Assembly: GCA_900312665.1 (NCBI GenBank)
Contig: ONZQ02000001.1
Span: 4,214,346-4,278,345 of the forward strand
DNA: 64,000 nucleotides
Source: Cephalotrichum gorgonifer
Lineage: Eukaryota > Ascomycota > Sordariomycetes > Microascales > Microascaceae
Direction of reading: 5' to 3'
The notes under the pieces were generated by a model. That model was not told the origin of the DNA and did no database searches. It saw only the letters and a list, made by a program, of their open reading frames with translations. Positions 44,677-57,132 of the stretch are shown here, one piece after another. Made by a program: the position numbers and the translations under genes. Each line of letters starts with the position of its first letter. Position 1 is the stretch's first letter.

Positions 44677-47600
44677 GCCGACGCCTCCCCCCTATGCCCC
44701 TTGCACCCTACCGCCACACTTTCATACCCCGTAATACGCTCCTTCACCGGCTTCAGCTCCTCGCGCCACGAGGTGGTCGGTAGAGATACGCTTACAGAAG
44801 GGGGCGCTTGTCCCGACAGGACGCCGTCTGGGGAGATGAGATGAGGAAAGCCCCCTCGTCGGTAGCGAGTCAGATGCGAGGACGACCCTCGTCACTTGGC
44901 TATGACCCTCGGTCTACTCCGGATTTGGAATGAGAAAATCATGTTACCTTTTGGGGGGAAATCGCCACAAGCTGACCCCAAGCTCCCGCCCCGCTTTCTC
45001 TATTTTCGTATTCACGATTTTTGGACCACTATTTGTACAAATATTGACCGAGAAATCATCTGCTCCTCCCCCTCGAGATAGGCCCCGTACTTGAATGGAG
45101 GACGATCTCCGAGGTGACGAATCACAGGTCCGAACTCGACGTGGGAAAATAAGACAAGTCCGCGGTTTTTTGTCTTGTTACATCGTTCGGCTGTGGGTGG
45201 CGGGCCGCCGACAGCCTCACCTTCGCCCGAGAGGAAGAAAAATCTGTTCATCGGAACTGATATGTCGAGGAGGAGCCCCTTTGCCTTGAGTGGGATCTGC
45301 CGGAAACCCAGTGTTCCCCCTCGCAAAAGGAAATCTACACTCGGCCTCGTATCCGGGGGCCACCCAGGTTGGCGGGATATCACGTTAAAAGAGAGATAGA
45401 GAATAGCCCTCCCCCTTCCCCCCCAGTCGTGGCGCTGCATACAACCACAAGTATGGACATGTATTTGCTTTTACACGCCCTCCCTTCAAGGTTGAAGATG
45501 CCTGTAAGCCTTGGCGTGTCCCACCTGGAGCTTAACGACGACGCAGGGTTCAATACAAGGGGAGATAGAGGATCTTGGCGGCGCCCTTCTAGCCTCTCCT
45601 GGAACCCCGTGTCGCCGAGATTTCTCACGACGCCCAGGAAAAGGGGACCCACTCCCTCACCCAGACCCCCCTGTCCCTGCCTGGATTTTGGAGATGCGTC
45701 CTCAGCCTTTCAGCCTTCAATATGAGAGACTGGCGACTGGCGGCTGGTGACTGGTTCGATTCCTCGCAGTGCAGAGCTATGCCAGACCCAGCAGCGCCGC
45801 GGCGCTGATCACAACCCCCCTTCCCCGCCCCGAACGTTGAAGAGGCGCTTGCAAGGGCCGGATTTAACACAGTCTTAACCCATCGTCGCATTCTGACTGT
45901 GAGGGGGGGAGGCATTGTTCTGTGATACATCATCCGCAGTTGGGACGATCCTTGCACAAGGTCGGGCCTTCCCGTTTTTGCCTTTATTTGCTCATTTGGA
46001 GCATGCTTGCTTCTTCCTATACAAGTACTTGTCATGGGAGGGAAGGAGCGATGGACCCCTCGTTAGTTATCCCCCGCCACATCTAATTGTGACGTTGGGA
46101 TTACTTGTACGAGCATTAGTGGATGATCCGATGCTGGACCCTTGATTTGCTGCACTGAGGGTTGACATCCTGCCTGCTGCCTAGGTATGTATGCTGTGAT
46201 CTACATACGTAGAGGAAGGTGGCAATTCCAGCGCATGCACGGGAAGTAGGAACGACTGTATTGCTCCAACCAGTATTAGCCAGAGGCACTATTCGTTCTA
46301 GGGTTTGTCGTGTCAAGCTGTCCAGCCACGCGAGCCCGCTCGGGTGGCACCAACGGCCAGTCAATCAGCGCCTTCCCATCATTATCTACTTGTACGAAGC
46401 AAGCCAATGGATACGGCGAATACGCCAGGGAGAAGACTCGCAGCTCTGTACCCGCATGTGACGCGAGCTCTTTTCATTCCCTTGCCAATGTGGGCCCCAA
46501 CTAATCCAATGCAAGTACGAGTATGCCAGGCTGGGTGAGCTTAGCAGCAGCACAGCTACCTACATATTTATGTCTCGGCAGGAAGAGATGCACCTTGATC
46601 ATCCTTACGCAGATGGGAGAAGATTCAGCAGCGCTCCTGCGTCCCGAAGAGGCGGAGGAGGTTTCCTGGTCGCCGGGAAAGCAGGGTCTGTGTGTGTCAC
46701 CAGGGTAGGCCCTAGGGAAGGGGGGGAAGGGGGGGCAGGGGCTTGGAATGGTGGCGTGCTTGCGGGTCTGGTTGATGCTGTGTCCCTCTTAGCGAAGGGG
46801 GCAGAGGTTGTGGGCGGATTGGTGGACGAATGGCGGTGATTTGCTTTTCTTCCATCCCATGTGTGAGTTTGTGTGAGTCTGGGTGTGTGTGTGCGTAATG
46901 GGTGGGTGGTCGAAGGTCGAGAGTAGCCAGTAGCGTACAAGTATCACATACCCTAGTCATATCGGTGTGAGCATTTGAAAGTAAGAAAGGAAGACTTTAC
47001 ATGTAGACGCAGGCCCACCGGAGTTATAAATCTACTAACGGTGCTGGCATTGGACAACGGCAATTGCGAGTACTGGCTGGTTCGAGTATTGGCTACTGGG
47101 CTGAACAAGATGGTCTGCAGCTTGGTCTCTAGGTAGCATATGCTTGTACGGGCCAACAACGGGTCGCATGCATCCAGGGACGACAATACACAGGTAGGCA
47201 CCTACGGGGGACCCCCGGGTGATTAGGATCTCATCTCATAATCACTACGGTGTATTATCTCGGAGAAGAGTGAGTCCACATGAGGAGCGTCCAGTTCGTC
47301 GAAACCCACGTGTGAGATAGGGTCCGTGCAGACTGATCCTACCAAAAAGTCTGGGGAGTTTCGACGTCAGGCTCCGTCTCATTTTTGCCCAACACCCCAC
47401 ATCTCCACCCCTCCACCCCCTCCTCCCTCCTCCTTCCAGAAGGACCAAAGAGACCAATTCCACGCCGACAGCTCGGGAGTCGAAGGGGAGGGGAGGGGAG
47501 GGGGCCGGCGGGAAGAGGAAAGGGGGGGTATGCACACTTGCCGCAGAAAGAACCGCCACTCGCTCAGGTGCGTGCAAGTAGAGCTACCGGGCGCATGAAG

Positions 47601-49298
47601 AATGTCAATATTGCCAGGGGGGGGGAGCATCCTCTTCGTTCGTCTTGGCCAAATCCCATGTTCCCGAATCCCGATGAAGACAGGTACAAGCGTCTCCTAA
47701 TTTGCTCTCTAATTGTCTTCCCCTCCTCCAGCGGGCGTTGCCGACGCCCACCCCCACAGAGCCTGGATGACCGGTGAGCCGCCCGTCAAGGATCAGGGTG
47801 GAAACGACCCGTTGCATCAGATGTTAGTTGGCGCCGCAGTCTTGGGGGCGGGCTAAGGGGCCCATAACAGTGGGATGGCGCGTGTGTAATAATATTACCG
47901 CCAGGATGGGAAGGATGGAGTGGCGGATGATGGATGGCCGCGAAGTCGGTCGGGAATGTACAGGTAACCATGGGGGAGGTAGCACCGTGTTGCGTCTAAG
48001 CCCGTTCGAAGGAAGGGAGTCGTCCAGGATGGCACCTCACCCCGAGTTTTAGAAACTGTGGTTCGAGGTCTAGTCCAGTGACCACCCCACGCCCCACCTT
48101 TCTCTCGCCTTGGCTTACCGGAGAACGAGGGGACAGTCAAATCCGTTGACAAACCTTCTAACCCTGGAGCGCCAAGGGTGGTGATCGTCGCCCCTCATGG
48201 ACTAGAATGCGGACCCATTCGGCGCGTGGTCGGCCATCATCGGTGGCGTTTGCTAGCCTGCGGGATAAGGGCGCCATATCCTCCTCCCACGGGAGCGGGA
48301 GACCCTAACAACCCTGCATCTCGTTCCAGTTGCGACGAGATTTGGCCGCGCTGCTCCGAGTACGAGTGCTCGTGGTTACAGGCCGACAAGACACGGCTTG
48401 TACCGGTCGGCAGTGGTGTCCGTACTCGTGCGCGTGTTCGTCTTTGTAATCGCCCAGACGACAAAAGTCCCCAGACGACAAAAGTCTACGCATACGAGTA
48501 CTCGGTGAGCTCTTTGGCCTGCTTTGTATCTTCCAGATCCGTTCATTCCGCTATCGTGCGAGAGCACCCATGCTCGCCTTGCCGAACTTGCCCAGTCTCC
48601 ACGCCTGAATATACATGGTAGTAGCCGCTGCCCTTGTCCTGGCAGAATATACTACAAGTATGGCCAGGGTGCGTGGGGCATTACATAGTGGTGGAGATAA
48701 AAAGCAAGCCACGACGAGGGTCGAGACCGCCTCGCGCTCCTGCGAGTGAGATCCATGAGGAAGGCTGGACCGCTCATTATTATTACTCCACGAGTCCGAG
48801 CTCGTAATTCCGGTTACTTCTTCTCGTACTAGGTATAAAGTACTTGGAGCCTCCAATGACCAAAATGAGAGTACCTCATGAGGCTGACACGTAGGTACTT
48901 GGATAGATCATTCAACGCAGCTTGTCCTCACAGGAAAACAGTCGGGCGAGGGTACGATTCTTCGTCGGACCCTTCTATCTGAATGAACCTGAGTACGCAA
49001 TCTCTTGATTCATGTTGACTTACAAAGCTGGCAACGGCAGGTTTCATACAGGCAGGTACCAATATGCAAGCCGGGTGGGGGTGCTGCTTAAGCTCCATGT
49101 TTTTTTGAGGACGGAAATTTGGGCATGGTAACGTCATCGCTACCATGTGACGCACCCGTTTTTGTTTGACAGGCGCCTTTGACTTCCCCCCACGGACCAT
49201 CGTACCATCACTTTGGTATGTAGGTGGCATTTGAGCACCACCTGTGCAAATGTACAAGTACCTAGTTCGGACCAACCGACAAGTAAGGAAATTGGGAG
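44677..49298. other. gene desert, left part
   Basis: No ORF with domain resemblance or credible splicing. Small frames such as 46570-46839 (from an ATG, Gly-rich) and 48178-48621 (no ATG) are probably chance. GTAC-rich motifs (ACAAGTACTTGTC near 46021, ACTTGTACGAAG near 46388) recur. Confidence 0.5.
48453..48486. repeat. perfect 17-bp tandem duplication
   Basis: CCCAGACGACAAAAGTC occurs twice without spacing (48453-48469 and 48470-48486). A recent small duplication in non-coding DNA. Confidence 0.85.
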
Positions 49299-49646
49299 AT
49301 GTCTTCATCAAGGACTCCCGAAGTCGGCAGTCCGCCCCCCCGGCTTAAATACCGAAATGACCCCCGCGAAGGACCACCCTGAAAACATCGTAGAAGCGAC
49401 TCGAATCCCAGCTCTCTAAAAGTAGCAGTGGTATTGGCCAACCCCAACGACTTGGAAAAGCAGCCAAGATTTGGACTTTGCTCGTCATGCCAACTTTGGG
49501 ATATCACGCCCGCCCCTGACGGAGGCCCAGGCGGTGAAATTCTCGCTCACCGGCGCAATCTCTTAGCACTCGGGCTATGCCTAGTTTGCGCTAACTGCTC
49601 CGAAGCGAGGTCCCACATAGCCGAAGAGGTCTTAGCGTTGCGCTAG
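49299..49646 (+). pseudogene. short ORF broken by one TGA, possible pseudogene
   Basis: From ATG 49299 the frame reads MSSSRTPEVGSPPPRLKY... for 27 codons, meets TGA at 49380-49382, and then continues open for 87 codons to TAG at 49644-49646. The second part holds two cysteine pairs, GLCSSC and CLVCANC, about 37 residues apart, which could bind zinc, and ends in SEARSHIAEEVLALR. It looks more protein-like than other frames in the desert. The stop differs from a CGA Arg codon by one C-to-T change. It could be a decayed gene, a readthrough case or chance. No family recognised. Confidence 0.4.
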
Positions 49647-52263
49647 CAGTCCACGGTCTCGGGTCGTGGCCGGTCCCGAGTCCGTGGAGAGGGTGGGAGG
49701 GGGATGGAGCGGGCGGAGTCGGTGCACCACACATTATCGAGTGGACAGAGAGAGAACTCTGAAAGTTTCCGAAGGGTCCGAAAGCCGCCAAGCTGGAGAA
49801 TTTGCGCTCGCATAAATGGTCACATATCAGATTTCGGCCCTTCAGCTGCCGGAGAGGGGGGAGGAGGCGGGATGGGGAGCGCCGTCACGTGGTCGAGGTG
49901 TGTGTGGGGGGGAAACATTGGGAGGGGAAATGGGGATGTGATTGGCGTTGCTCTCCAAAACGGGGGGCAAGAGGGAGGCGAAGCTGATAGCTACTTGTGC
50001 CACCCGACGGCATGGCATCGGGTGTGTAGCGGAATTTACTGTCCATGTTTAGCGAACGCGAAACTGAAACCACGCCCCCTCTCTCCATCCCGCGAGATAT
50101 ACTAGTGGATGCCAGTAGAATATCGACTGGCATCGTTATCCTCGATCTGGAAGGCAGGTACCGAATTCAAGTATGTCCAACACCCCTCTCGTCCTGGTAC
50201 TTGTATCTCTTCGAGGAGGTGTCCGCGTCGTTAAGCGGGCGTTCATGTCCCTCCCTCATAGGCTACCGAGTACTCCGACTCATGGCCCCCAATCTCCATC
50301 TTACTTGCACTTGTATCTATCTCCGTCTTTCTGAGGAGGAAGGGACGAGCGTAAGGAATTACTCATAAGATAGAAACCACGGAGATGATATTACTTGATG
50401 ATCCTATTTGCCAGGGTCAAGAAGATTTTCAGGCGAAAACACCTCGAAAAAGCAAGGAGCAGAGAGCTCTGCCCTCTATGCAGTGCTTGTGGTATGGAGT
50501 TATTCGCCTCGATTTTTGCGATGTATCGCATGTCGCAAATGACTGGTTGTACATACCTGTTTGGCCCATGCGTCACACGGATGTTTTTCTGACCCGGTTT
50601 TTGGACTCCCCAATTTCCGAATTTTTTTTTTGGTTCTTCTCCCCAGATAACGACCCTGGTCAATTTTCTTTTTGCTGTCTTTTCCTTTCTTCTTTTCAAC
50701 GGTGTGTGCTCTGGTCTGACCAGTCTGCATGGTGCTTTGTGTCACAGCGCACAGCCCCCAGATTCCCATTCGAAGATTGGTCCCCTCCGACTTCCTCGTA
50801 TCGTATCGTACCAGTACTTGCCCCTTCCCATGATCATCGGATCTCTCTGGGAAGGGCGGGCATTGGCTCTCTTGAGATGCTCCAAAAAACAGGTCCCGCC
50901 CACTTTAGTATATGTAGTATAGGAAACAAGGATCCGAATTTGCGCATGGAAAATCGCGCCACGCCACGCACCTCCCGCATCGTGTATTCCTGTCCCTTGC
51001 TAGACCTCCCTGGGATGTTTTAACGACGCCTCTCCGCTCCTTCCCGTCCACTCCCGCTTTGCAAGCACGATCGGTCCAAGTTAGGGATTGGGACTAGCTT
51101 CCCCCTTTTCTCTCAGCGCAAGGGGGGGAGGACCCAGTTCCGTGTCACTGGCGCCTGGTCTAGCTCTTAGTCCGTTCACGCCATCCCCCATGCCGATTGA
51201 TAATAGGAGGTGCCTACTCCATGCGTAGTCCATACAGGTCAGGAGTTCTCCACACCAACACTACTAATGTTTCGCCCGGGGCGGCGACAAGGGCCCCGGT
51301 TTTACGACGTGTAGTATTTCCCTTCCACTATCAAACCATGGCAGCTGAATACTGTGGACACCATATCCAATAACCGAGATATTCTATATAAAAATGGCCT
51401 TTACTTTTTCTCTCGTCGTCGTAATCGTAGGTAACGTTTCAGTTGTAATTTCTTACATCCGCATCGATCGAGTTGTTGCCGCTGCATCGGCCTTCTCATA
51501 CACGGAGGTATTACCTGCGAGATCATCACTAAGTCCGGACCGGGCCGCCATGCTGTCTGGCCCCGCCCCGGTACTTCTTTGGGGAAGCTTGTCTGCTACT
51601 TGTATTTAACCACCGATCGTTATTACCCCATATTGAATGGCGCAACAAAAACAAAAGAGAGAGGAAAGGAATGGGAGATCTATGCTGTGTTTGCCGATGC
51701 GAAGACCTGGAGATCTCCCAAGCCTCGTTGCTTGCTTATTGAGCTCCGGTATTACACGGACACCGAAACCCGTTGGGGGCGGAAGGGGTCTGTTTTTGTG
51801 GACGCAAGGGGCGCCAGCTAGGGCCCGAGCCTCGCAGGAGGGACCCCTCTTTGAATGGCGGCGTAGAGGCGTGAAGCTGCGAGTATTATTCCCCGTACGA
51901 GCACAGGTACGAATAGACAAGTATGACGTTCTTGGCACTCTGGGGACGCACATGGGGTGTCATTGCTTCTGGAATGATACTTCAACCCCCCCCCCCCGGG
52001 GGAATCTGTATCATATAACGCCCGTACTAGTACTTATGCCCCGAATGAGTACGAGCAAGTCGTAAGGCCCAACTGGTATGCGCTGATAACAGTGAATATT
52101 CTAGGGTTTTCTCTCATGTCATGTACTGCCAGGCTCAACTCCGTCCGCACTTGACCGAGTGCAGCATGTAGCATGGGAGGCCGGCGGTGTACTTCCCCAG
52201 CTCTTCCGTACCATTACTTGGAAATATACAAGTATTATTCGCCCAATGCCGGTCGGGTCGACG

Positions 52264-52321
52264 GCCGGTGCATCATCCGGGCTCGAACCTTAGCCGCTGC
52301 GTCATCCGGGTTTGAACCTGA
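52264..52321. repeat. 29-bp tandem repeat with tRNA-box-like sequence
   Basis: Two adjacent 29-nt copies (52264-52292 and 52293-52321) match at 24 positions; a third, weaker copy lies near 52364-52394. On the minus strand each copy holds a sequence like the tRNA B box (GGTTCGAGCCC and GGTTCAAACCC). The flanks do not fold as a T arm, so these are not tRNA genes. Confidence 0.65.
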
Positions 52322-54569
52322 AGTGTCAATATTACCATCACTGGGGTGGCCGGGTTGGTGGCCGTGAGTGCATCAACTAGGCTTGAGTCTTGAAATGACC
52401 TGATACCAAGCACAGTCCTCCATCGTACTTCTTCTAGTTTGCCTGTCTTAGGTGCCTGTATTATGTGCCGAAGTTGGAATCCAGGCCCCGCTCTGTGAGG
52501 CATGAGGGCCCCGAAGGGGCCAGGATCGCCCCCATTGGTTCTTGGTCCGTGAGCTGGTATCGCTGAGACCGACAAACGCTGCATACAGGTAGGCATGCAG
52601 CTCGCTCCTCTGAGGACGACGTGTCTCATTTTGGTGGAGGATCTATTAATACGCTCCCGAAGGAGGGAGACGGACCCGAAAATGAGATACCCTGCTGTGA
52701 CAGGTGGTCATGTCTATTGATGCGTCGCTATTTCGCATAAAAGTAGACCCTTCTGTGTGTCCTGTCGCCGATACGAGTACTTCTAGGACTTGTGCTTGCG
52801 CAACGGAATACGCGGCGGCTGTCTGTCTGTCCCCTCATGTGGGCAGTAGTACCTGCGGAGCCCTGAGCAAGGCTTTTGCTTGGCGGGGCTTGGAACATTT
52901 TCTGCATGCACTTGTGGTAATGGCCCCGGTATGCGACGTCATGCTGCTGATCTCGGGATAATCATGTCGAACACTGGCGCGCACTTTGTTCCACGGGTCT
53001 GGTTGAACCAAACAGCTAACTTGCTACTTCCTGAGCGCTGACCAGGATTTTTCTCAAGCGGCTTGAAATTACTCGTACTGGCAATACAGGCATAGTACCT
53101 GTATCGCGGACCGTGCGCTCGCTTAGGGGCATCTAGCGCCCGTCTACCTTCTAGAACCCTGATACCTTGGACTAGGAGGGAGGGATGATGTCTGGGTACT
53201 GTTTGGCAATAGCGTCACACCTTGTGGTCCGTCCGACTCGGACAAGCACTCGTCCGGAAGTATCTCTCTCTCCATAATACTACTGGAATCGCCTTTCAGG
53301 AGTACCTGGGTCTGCATGAAGACCGTCAGATCCGATGCTAGGCAAGCACTTGTACTCGTACATACATGCGTCTATCCGTTCTTGTGGGTATTATTCCAGA
53401 GTTGCTCGTTCGGTATTATTATTGCACGTAATTTTATTGGTCACATGCTCCAGGTCCGAAACGACTTTAACATTGTCCTCCACGCCGAAGAAAAACTTAA
53501 TCCTCCACCGGGCCTTCTCGGAGACCATGGGGAATTGGTCTTGGCTTCCTCGTACAAGTACAAGTACCTTTTCGCTGTACCTAACCCAAGACGTCCAAAA
53601 AAGGCCCACTACCACCACGGCGGAGGTACTTCATATTATCTGTGCTACTAATATCAGCTATTGAAATTAACAGCTTGATAAGAAAACACATACCAAATCC
53701 CTGGCAGGGCCTCGCTCTGAGGCTTCCCACGATGCGACCCTACTCCATCGGAGAAAGTACTGTATTAGAACCCCGTCTAGGAAATCTCGCTTAACGGACT
53801 GAGGTGGGATATGGGGTTGTTCATGGGTCATAAAAAATGCCCACTTTTCAATGCGGGGCAGGTGCCTTGAGCTGGATGATTGGGCTGGAGTTGAAGCAGC
53901 AACCTTGGTGGATCGACAACTACTCGCATGGCTTGCGACATGCGCATGGGCACAAGGTGGTCCCGAGCACGGCGGACAGCTCTGGAGAACCCTGACTGTT
54001 CAAGGGACTCTCGGATATTGAAAGGTACGGGGTATCATGCTTCATTGGATGAGAGGCTCCTCTGGGGTCAATGTTTTGTTTGTGCCTTCCATGTCCCCAA
54101 GCGGCGGGTGTCGGGTTTCGGGAGCCAAAGACAGGCCTGTTTGCTGCCGCATCATCGCCAGAGCACAAGTACTCGTACCATGGTAGTTGGAGGTCGGCTG
54201 GCGTTGGCATAAGTACGAGTACCCGGTGCGGTGAACTTATACGCATAACAGGGACGGGGTGGAAATGGCCACGAGGGAGGGTATTTGACTCGTCGCGACG
54301 AATGTGATATTACTACAAGTACCTACCTGTCCAGGGCTTATCATGTTTGTCATTCGCCGAAGGGCAAGCAAGGGCTGAGGCTCTTCTTGTCGTCCAGCCC
54401 CGAAGATGATTGTTCAGTCTATCTGTACCTATACTGAGGTATCGTGACGGTCGCCATTGTAGGATGAGTATAGGGACTTTATTATTGCTCCACACCAACT
54501 GGCACACGCCATCCAAGTCAAGGAAGAAGCAAGCAGACAAGCAGACAAGCAAACAGAAACATTAGAATA

Positions 54570-54598
54570 TTTTTTTTTTTTTAGGGGGGGGGGGGGGG
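54570..54598. repeat. T13-A-G15 homopolymer pair
   Basis: Thirteen T, one A and fifteen G in a row. The tract before it has tandem GCAGACAA units (54530-54550). C12 and C14 runs occur elsewhere in the desert (51985-51997 and 56531-56544). Exact lengths are likely to be unreliable in the assembly. Confidence 0.8.
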
Positions 54599-57132
54599 TA
54601 CGATCGTCTGCCATGTTGTCTGGGATATGCAATACTAGAGCCCACTTGCTTGTGGGAACCTATCAGTCAGTTATTACCCATAGTGACGTCGGAGAGAACC
54701 CTCCGGGCATATGTCCACCTCCTACTGCGTCTGCAACCTGCTTCTCCATGGGCCTCCTTTCGCCGCCCGGAGCTAGCTCTTTCGCCCGGCTCCTTGGAGA
54801 AAAGAAGCAAGGGTTGGGCCAAGCCCATCGTAACCACCCGAATGCTGACGCTTGGGGTCCCCTCAACCCAGGCACAGCTGCCGCTCAGCGTCGGAGCTGG
54901 TGGGCGGGGTCGCCTCAATGCTCCCACTGGATTGATGATCTCTCCATTGGCCCACCCCGTGCCTGGATCGTCCTGGAAATGTTTGTCACTGACAAGCAAG
55001 TAGCTAAGCGGGTGGCCACAGATTTGCCCAGCTAATGCCCGCCTTCCCATTTGGTGTCGCCTGAATGCCCTTTTGATGAGAGTGGAGCAAAGCAATCTGA
55101 TCGAAGGGGAAACAACCCCCGCCGTCGCCACCGCCACGAGGTCTTGCTCTGTAAGTACAAGTACGAGGTACGGGTACACGGGCTAGCCGTGCTGCTGGGG
55201 AGAGAGCAGGTAACAACGACCAGTTCGGATCAGGTTGGTGTCCGTTGATTGGATAAATGGATTTTGCTTTCCGCGTGCCCTTCGTTCCAGGCCCGATAGA
55301 TTTCACCAAGTCGATCCCATAGGCCCGACCCCGCTCTTCCAATTGCTAGTACAAGTAAATAAGTGCAGGTACTCATACTTGTATACGAGTTGGACCCGCT
55401 GTGCTGGGATTGGAATCCAATTAAAGTATACCCAGTCCTGTTGAACTAGTGCGTAGGTAGTACCATCACCTCCACCTCCCCCCCACATACCGGTGCGATA
55501 CTTGTACGAGTAGTGTTCCCAGGCAAGGCAGCTAGCCTCTTCTGGTCGGGTGGGCCTTCCATTTGAACGACGTGACCACTGGTGAGATGAGTAGTTGCAC
55601 TCCGTTTCTCAAGGTAGAAGGAAGTATACATTTGCGCAGCAACCGTTGTGACGCGCACCCGACCACGACGAGGGAGGTACCCAACATTGAGTTCCTTCAG
55701 CTTTCCTTGGGTGGATCATTTCCATACCATCCTTTTGGCCATCTCTGGCGGGCATGGGTGCCCTTCGAGTCGGTAGGTAGGTAGTATTGACTCGTCGGTC
55801 GCAGCCTACTCAACCCAATTTTCCCTCGGTGCTTTCAACTCCATCGCCAAAGCAAGTCTCTGTCGGCAAACGCGCCTTTCCTGCCGATCTGGCCGCCCGA
55901 TGCGAACCCGCCAAACCTGCCGGTGTCTCCTGCAAGCGACTTTCCATCGACTTCCTTGTGTCTGTGCCATCCCTGAACCTGAGATACAAAATTCGCGTGG
56001 GCACTGGTCTCTCTCTACCTGACGACCGAGTGTACAGCTCAAGACTTTCTTCTCCCAGCCTTGGACCCATATGCCAAGTTGATCCGGCAAGGCGCGCGTG
56101 CAGGGATTCGGACGTAATACTAGTACACAGCACAGAGTATTAGAGGGTAGATCGAAATCACACCCTGGGCACCCTGTTTCTACCCAACCCTTTTCGCTCT
56201 TCCAGTCTCCACACCATTCAGGTCCACCACGTTCCTGGCAGCTTTCTTTGTCCAAGCTCCGCAGCTGCCTCTCACCGCCGACCGCGATTCCTTGGGGCTG
56301 GAACTTCTTCCCGCGAGCGCACGCATCGCGACCCCTGTACTCGTACTACGACATATTCGTGGTACATCTCGACACAAGTGACAGGGTAGTGAGAGCGTGA
56401 GGAGGGTTTCGGTTCTCAACGGCACTACAAGTATTGACTGGCTGGACGACCTTCACGCCCGCCCGCGCAAAATCGGGTACTGACAGGGGGCGGCTCCGCT
56501 TCTTCCCTTCCTTCACCTTTCCCCTCGCAACCCCCCCCCCCCCCGGTCGCCCGCTCGACCCCCCCCCTTCTCCCCAAACCCACCCCATCTACCCCATCCA
56601 GCCACTCGCACCGGTAGCCGAAGGAGGAGCAAGGCTATTACTTGCTTACTCAAGGCTCGAGCTACCCACTCGCTTCTCTTCCTTGGTGCACACACGAGAT
56701 CTCGACGCGCGCACGCTCACTCTTCGCCCCGTCCCATCTTGCTGAAGGTGCCATTCCGCCCTCCAACCGGCCGCCCGGGTCCATCCCTCGTCGGCCTTTT
56801 TTCGTTCTTCCTTTTTCTTCCCTTGATCTGTTGACGACACCCCCTCGTCCCCCCCTCACCCCGAATTTTTTTTTTTTTCACATTCACACACCCCCCTCCG
56901 GCGGGTCCTCAGAAAAACACCCGAGCTCGCTCCTTCCCCTTCTCCTTCTTGCACATGGACGACTCGACGGTGGTCCTTGTTTGACCGGTCCCACCCACCC
57001 TGATCTTGACCTTTCCTCCTTCCCGTCTTCCATGCCTGTATGACATATACCTTCTTGAGCCGGGTACGAGTATATGTATTTTTGTATGAATGTACGCAGT
57101 ACCTCTAGTACCGTACGCATATAATTCGCGCC

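Larger units (their letters stand above)
49647..57132. other. gene desert, right part, and regulator leader
   Basis: No supported gene. A 212-codon ATG frame at 50385-51023 crosses T-rich runs and has no domain character. The repeats and homopolymers listed separately lie here. From about 56500 to 57060 the plus strand is strongly C/T-rich, suggesting a long 5' leader of the downstream transcription factor gene. A 7-bp hairpin (CACCCGA...TCGGGTG) lies around 50000-50025. Confidence 0.5.

Noticed and set aside
45750..45765. Perfect tRNA B-box consensus GGTTCGATTCC
   Set aside because: The flanks cannot form a T stem and no A box lies at the proper distance.
46570..46839. Gly-rich 89-codon ATG frame
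   Set aside because: Composition comes from G-rich DNA; the opposite strand is equally open and Pro-rich, so chance is likely.
50385..51023. 212-codon ATG frame in the desert
   Set aside because: Crosses T-runs giving FFFWFF, lacks any domain or splice partner, and neighbouring frames are similarly long.
54613..55179. Overlapping frames on both strands of 140 and 170 codons
   Set aside because: Neither has family resemblance; simultaneous openness reflects base composition.
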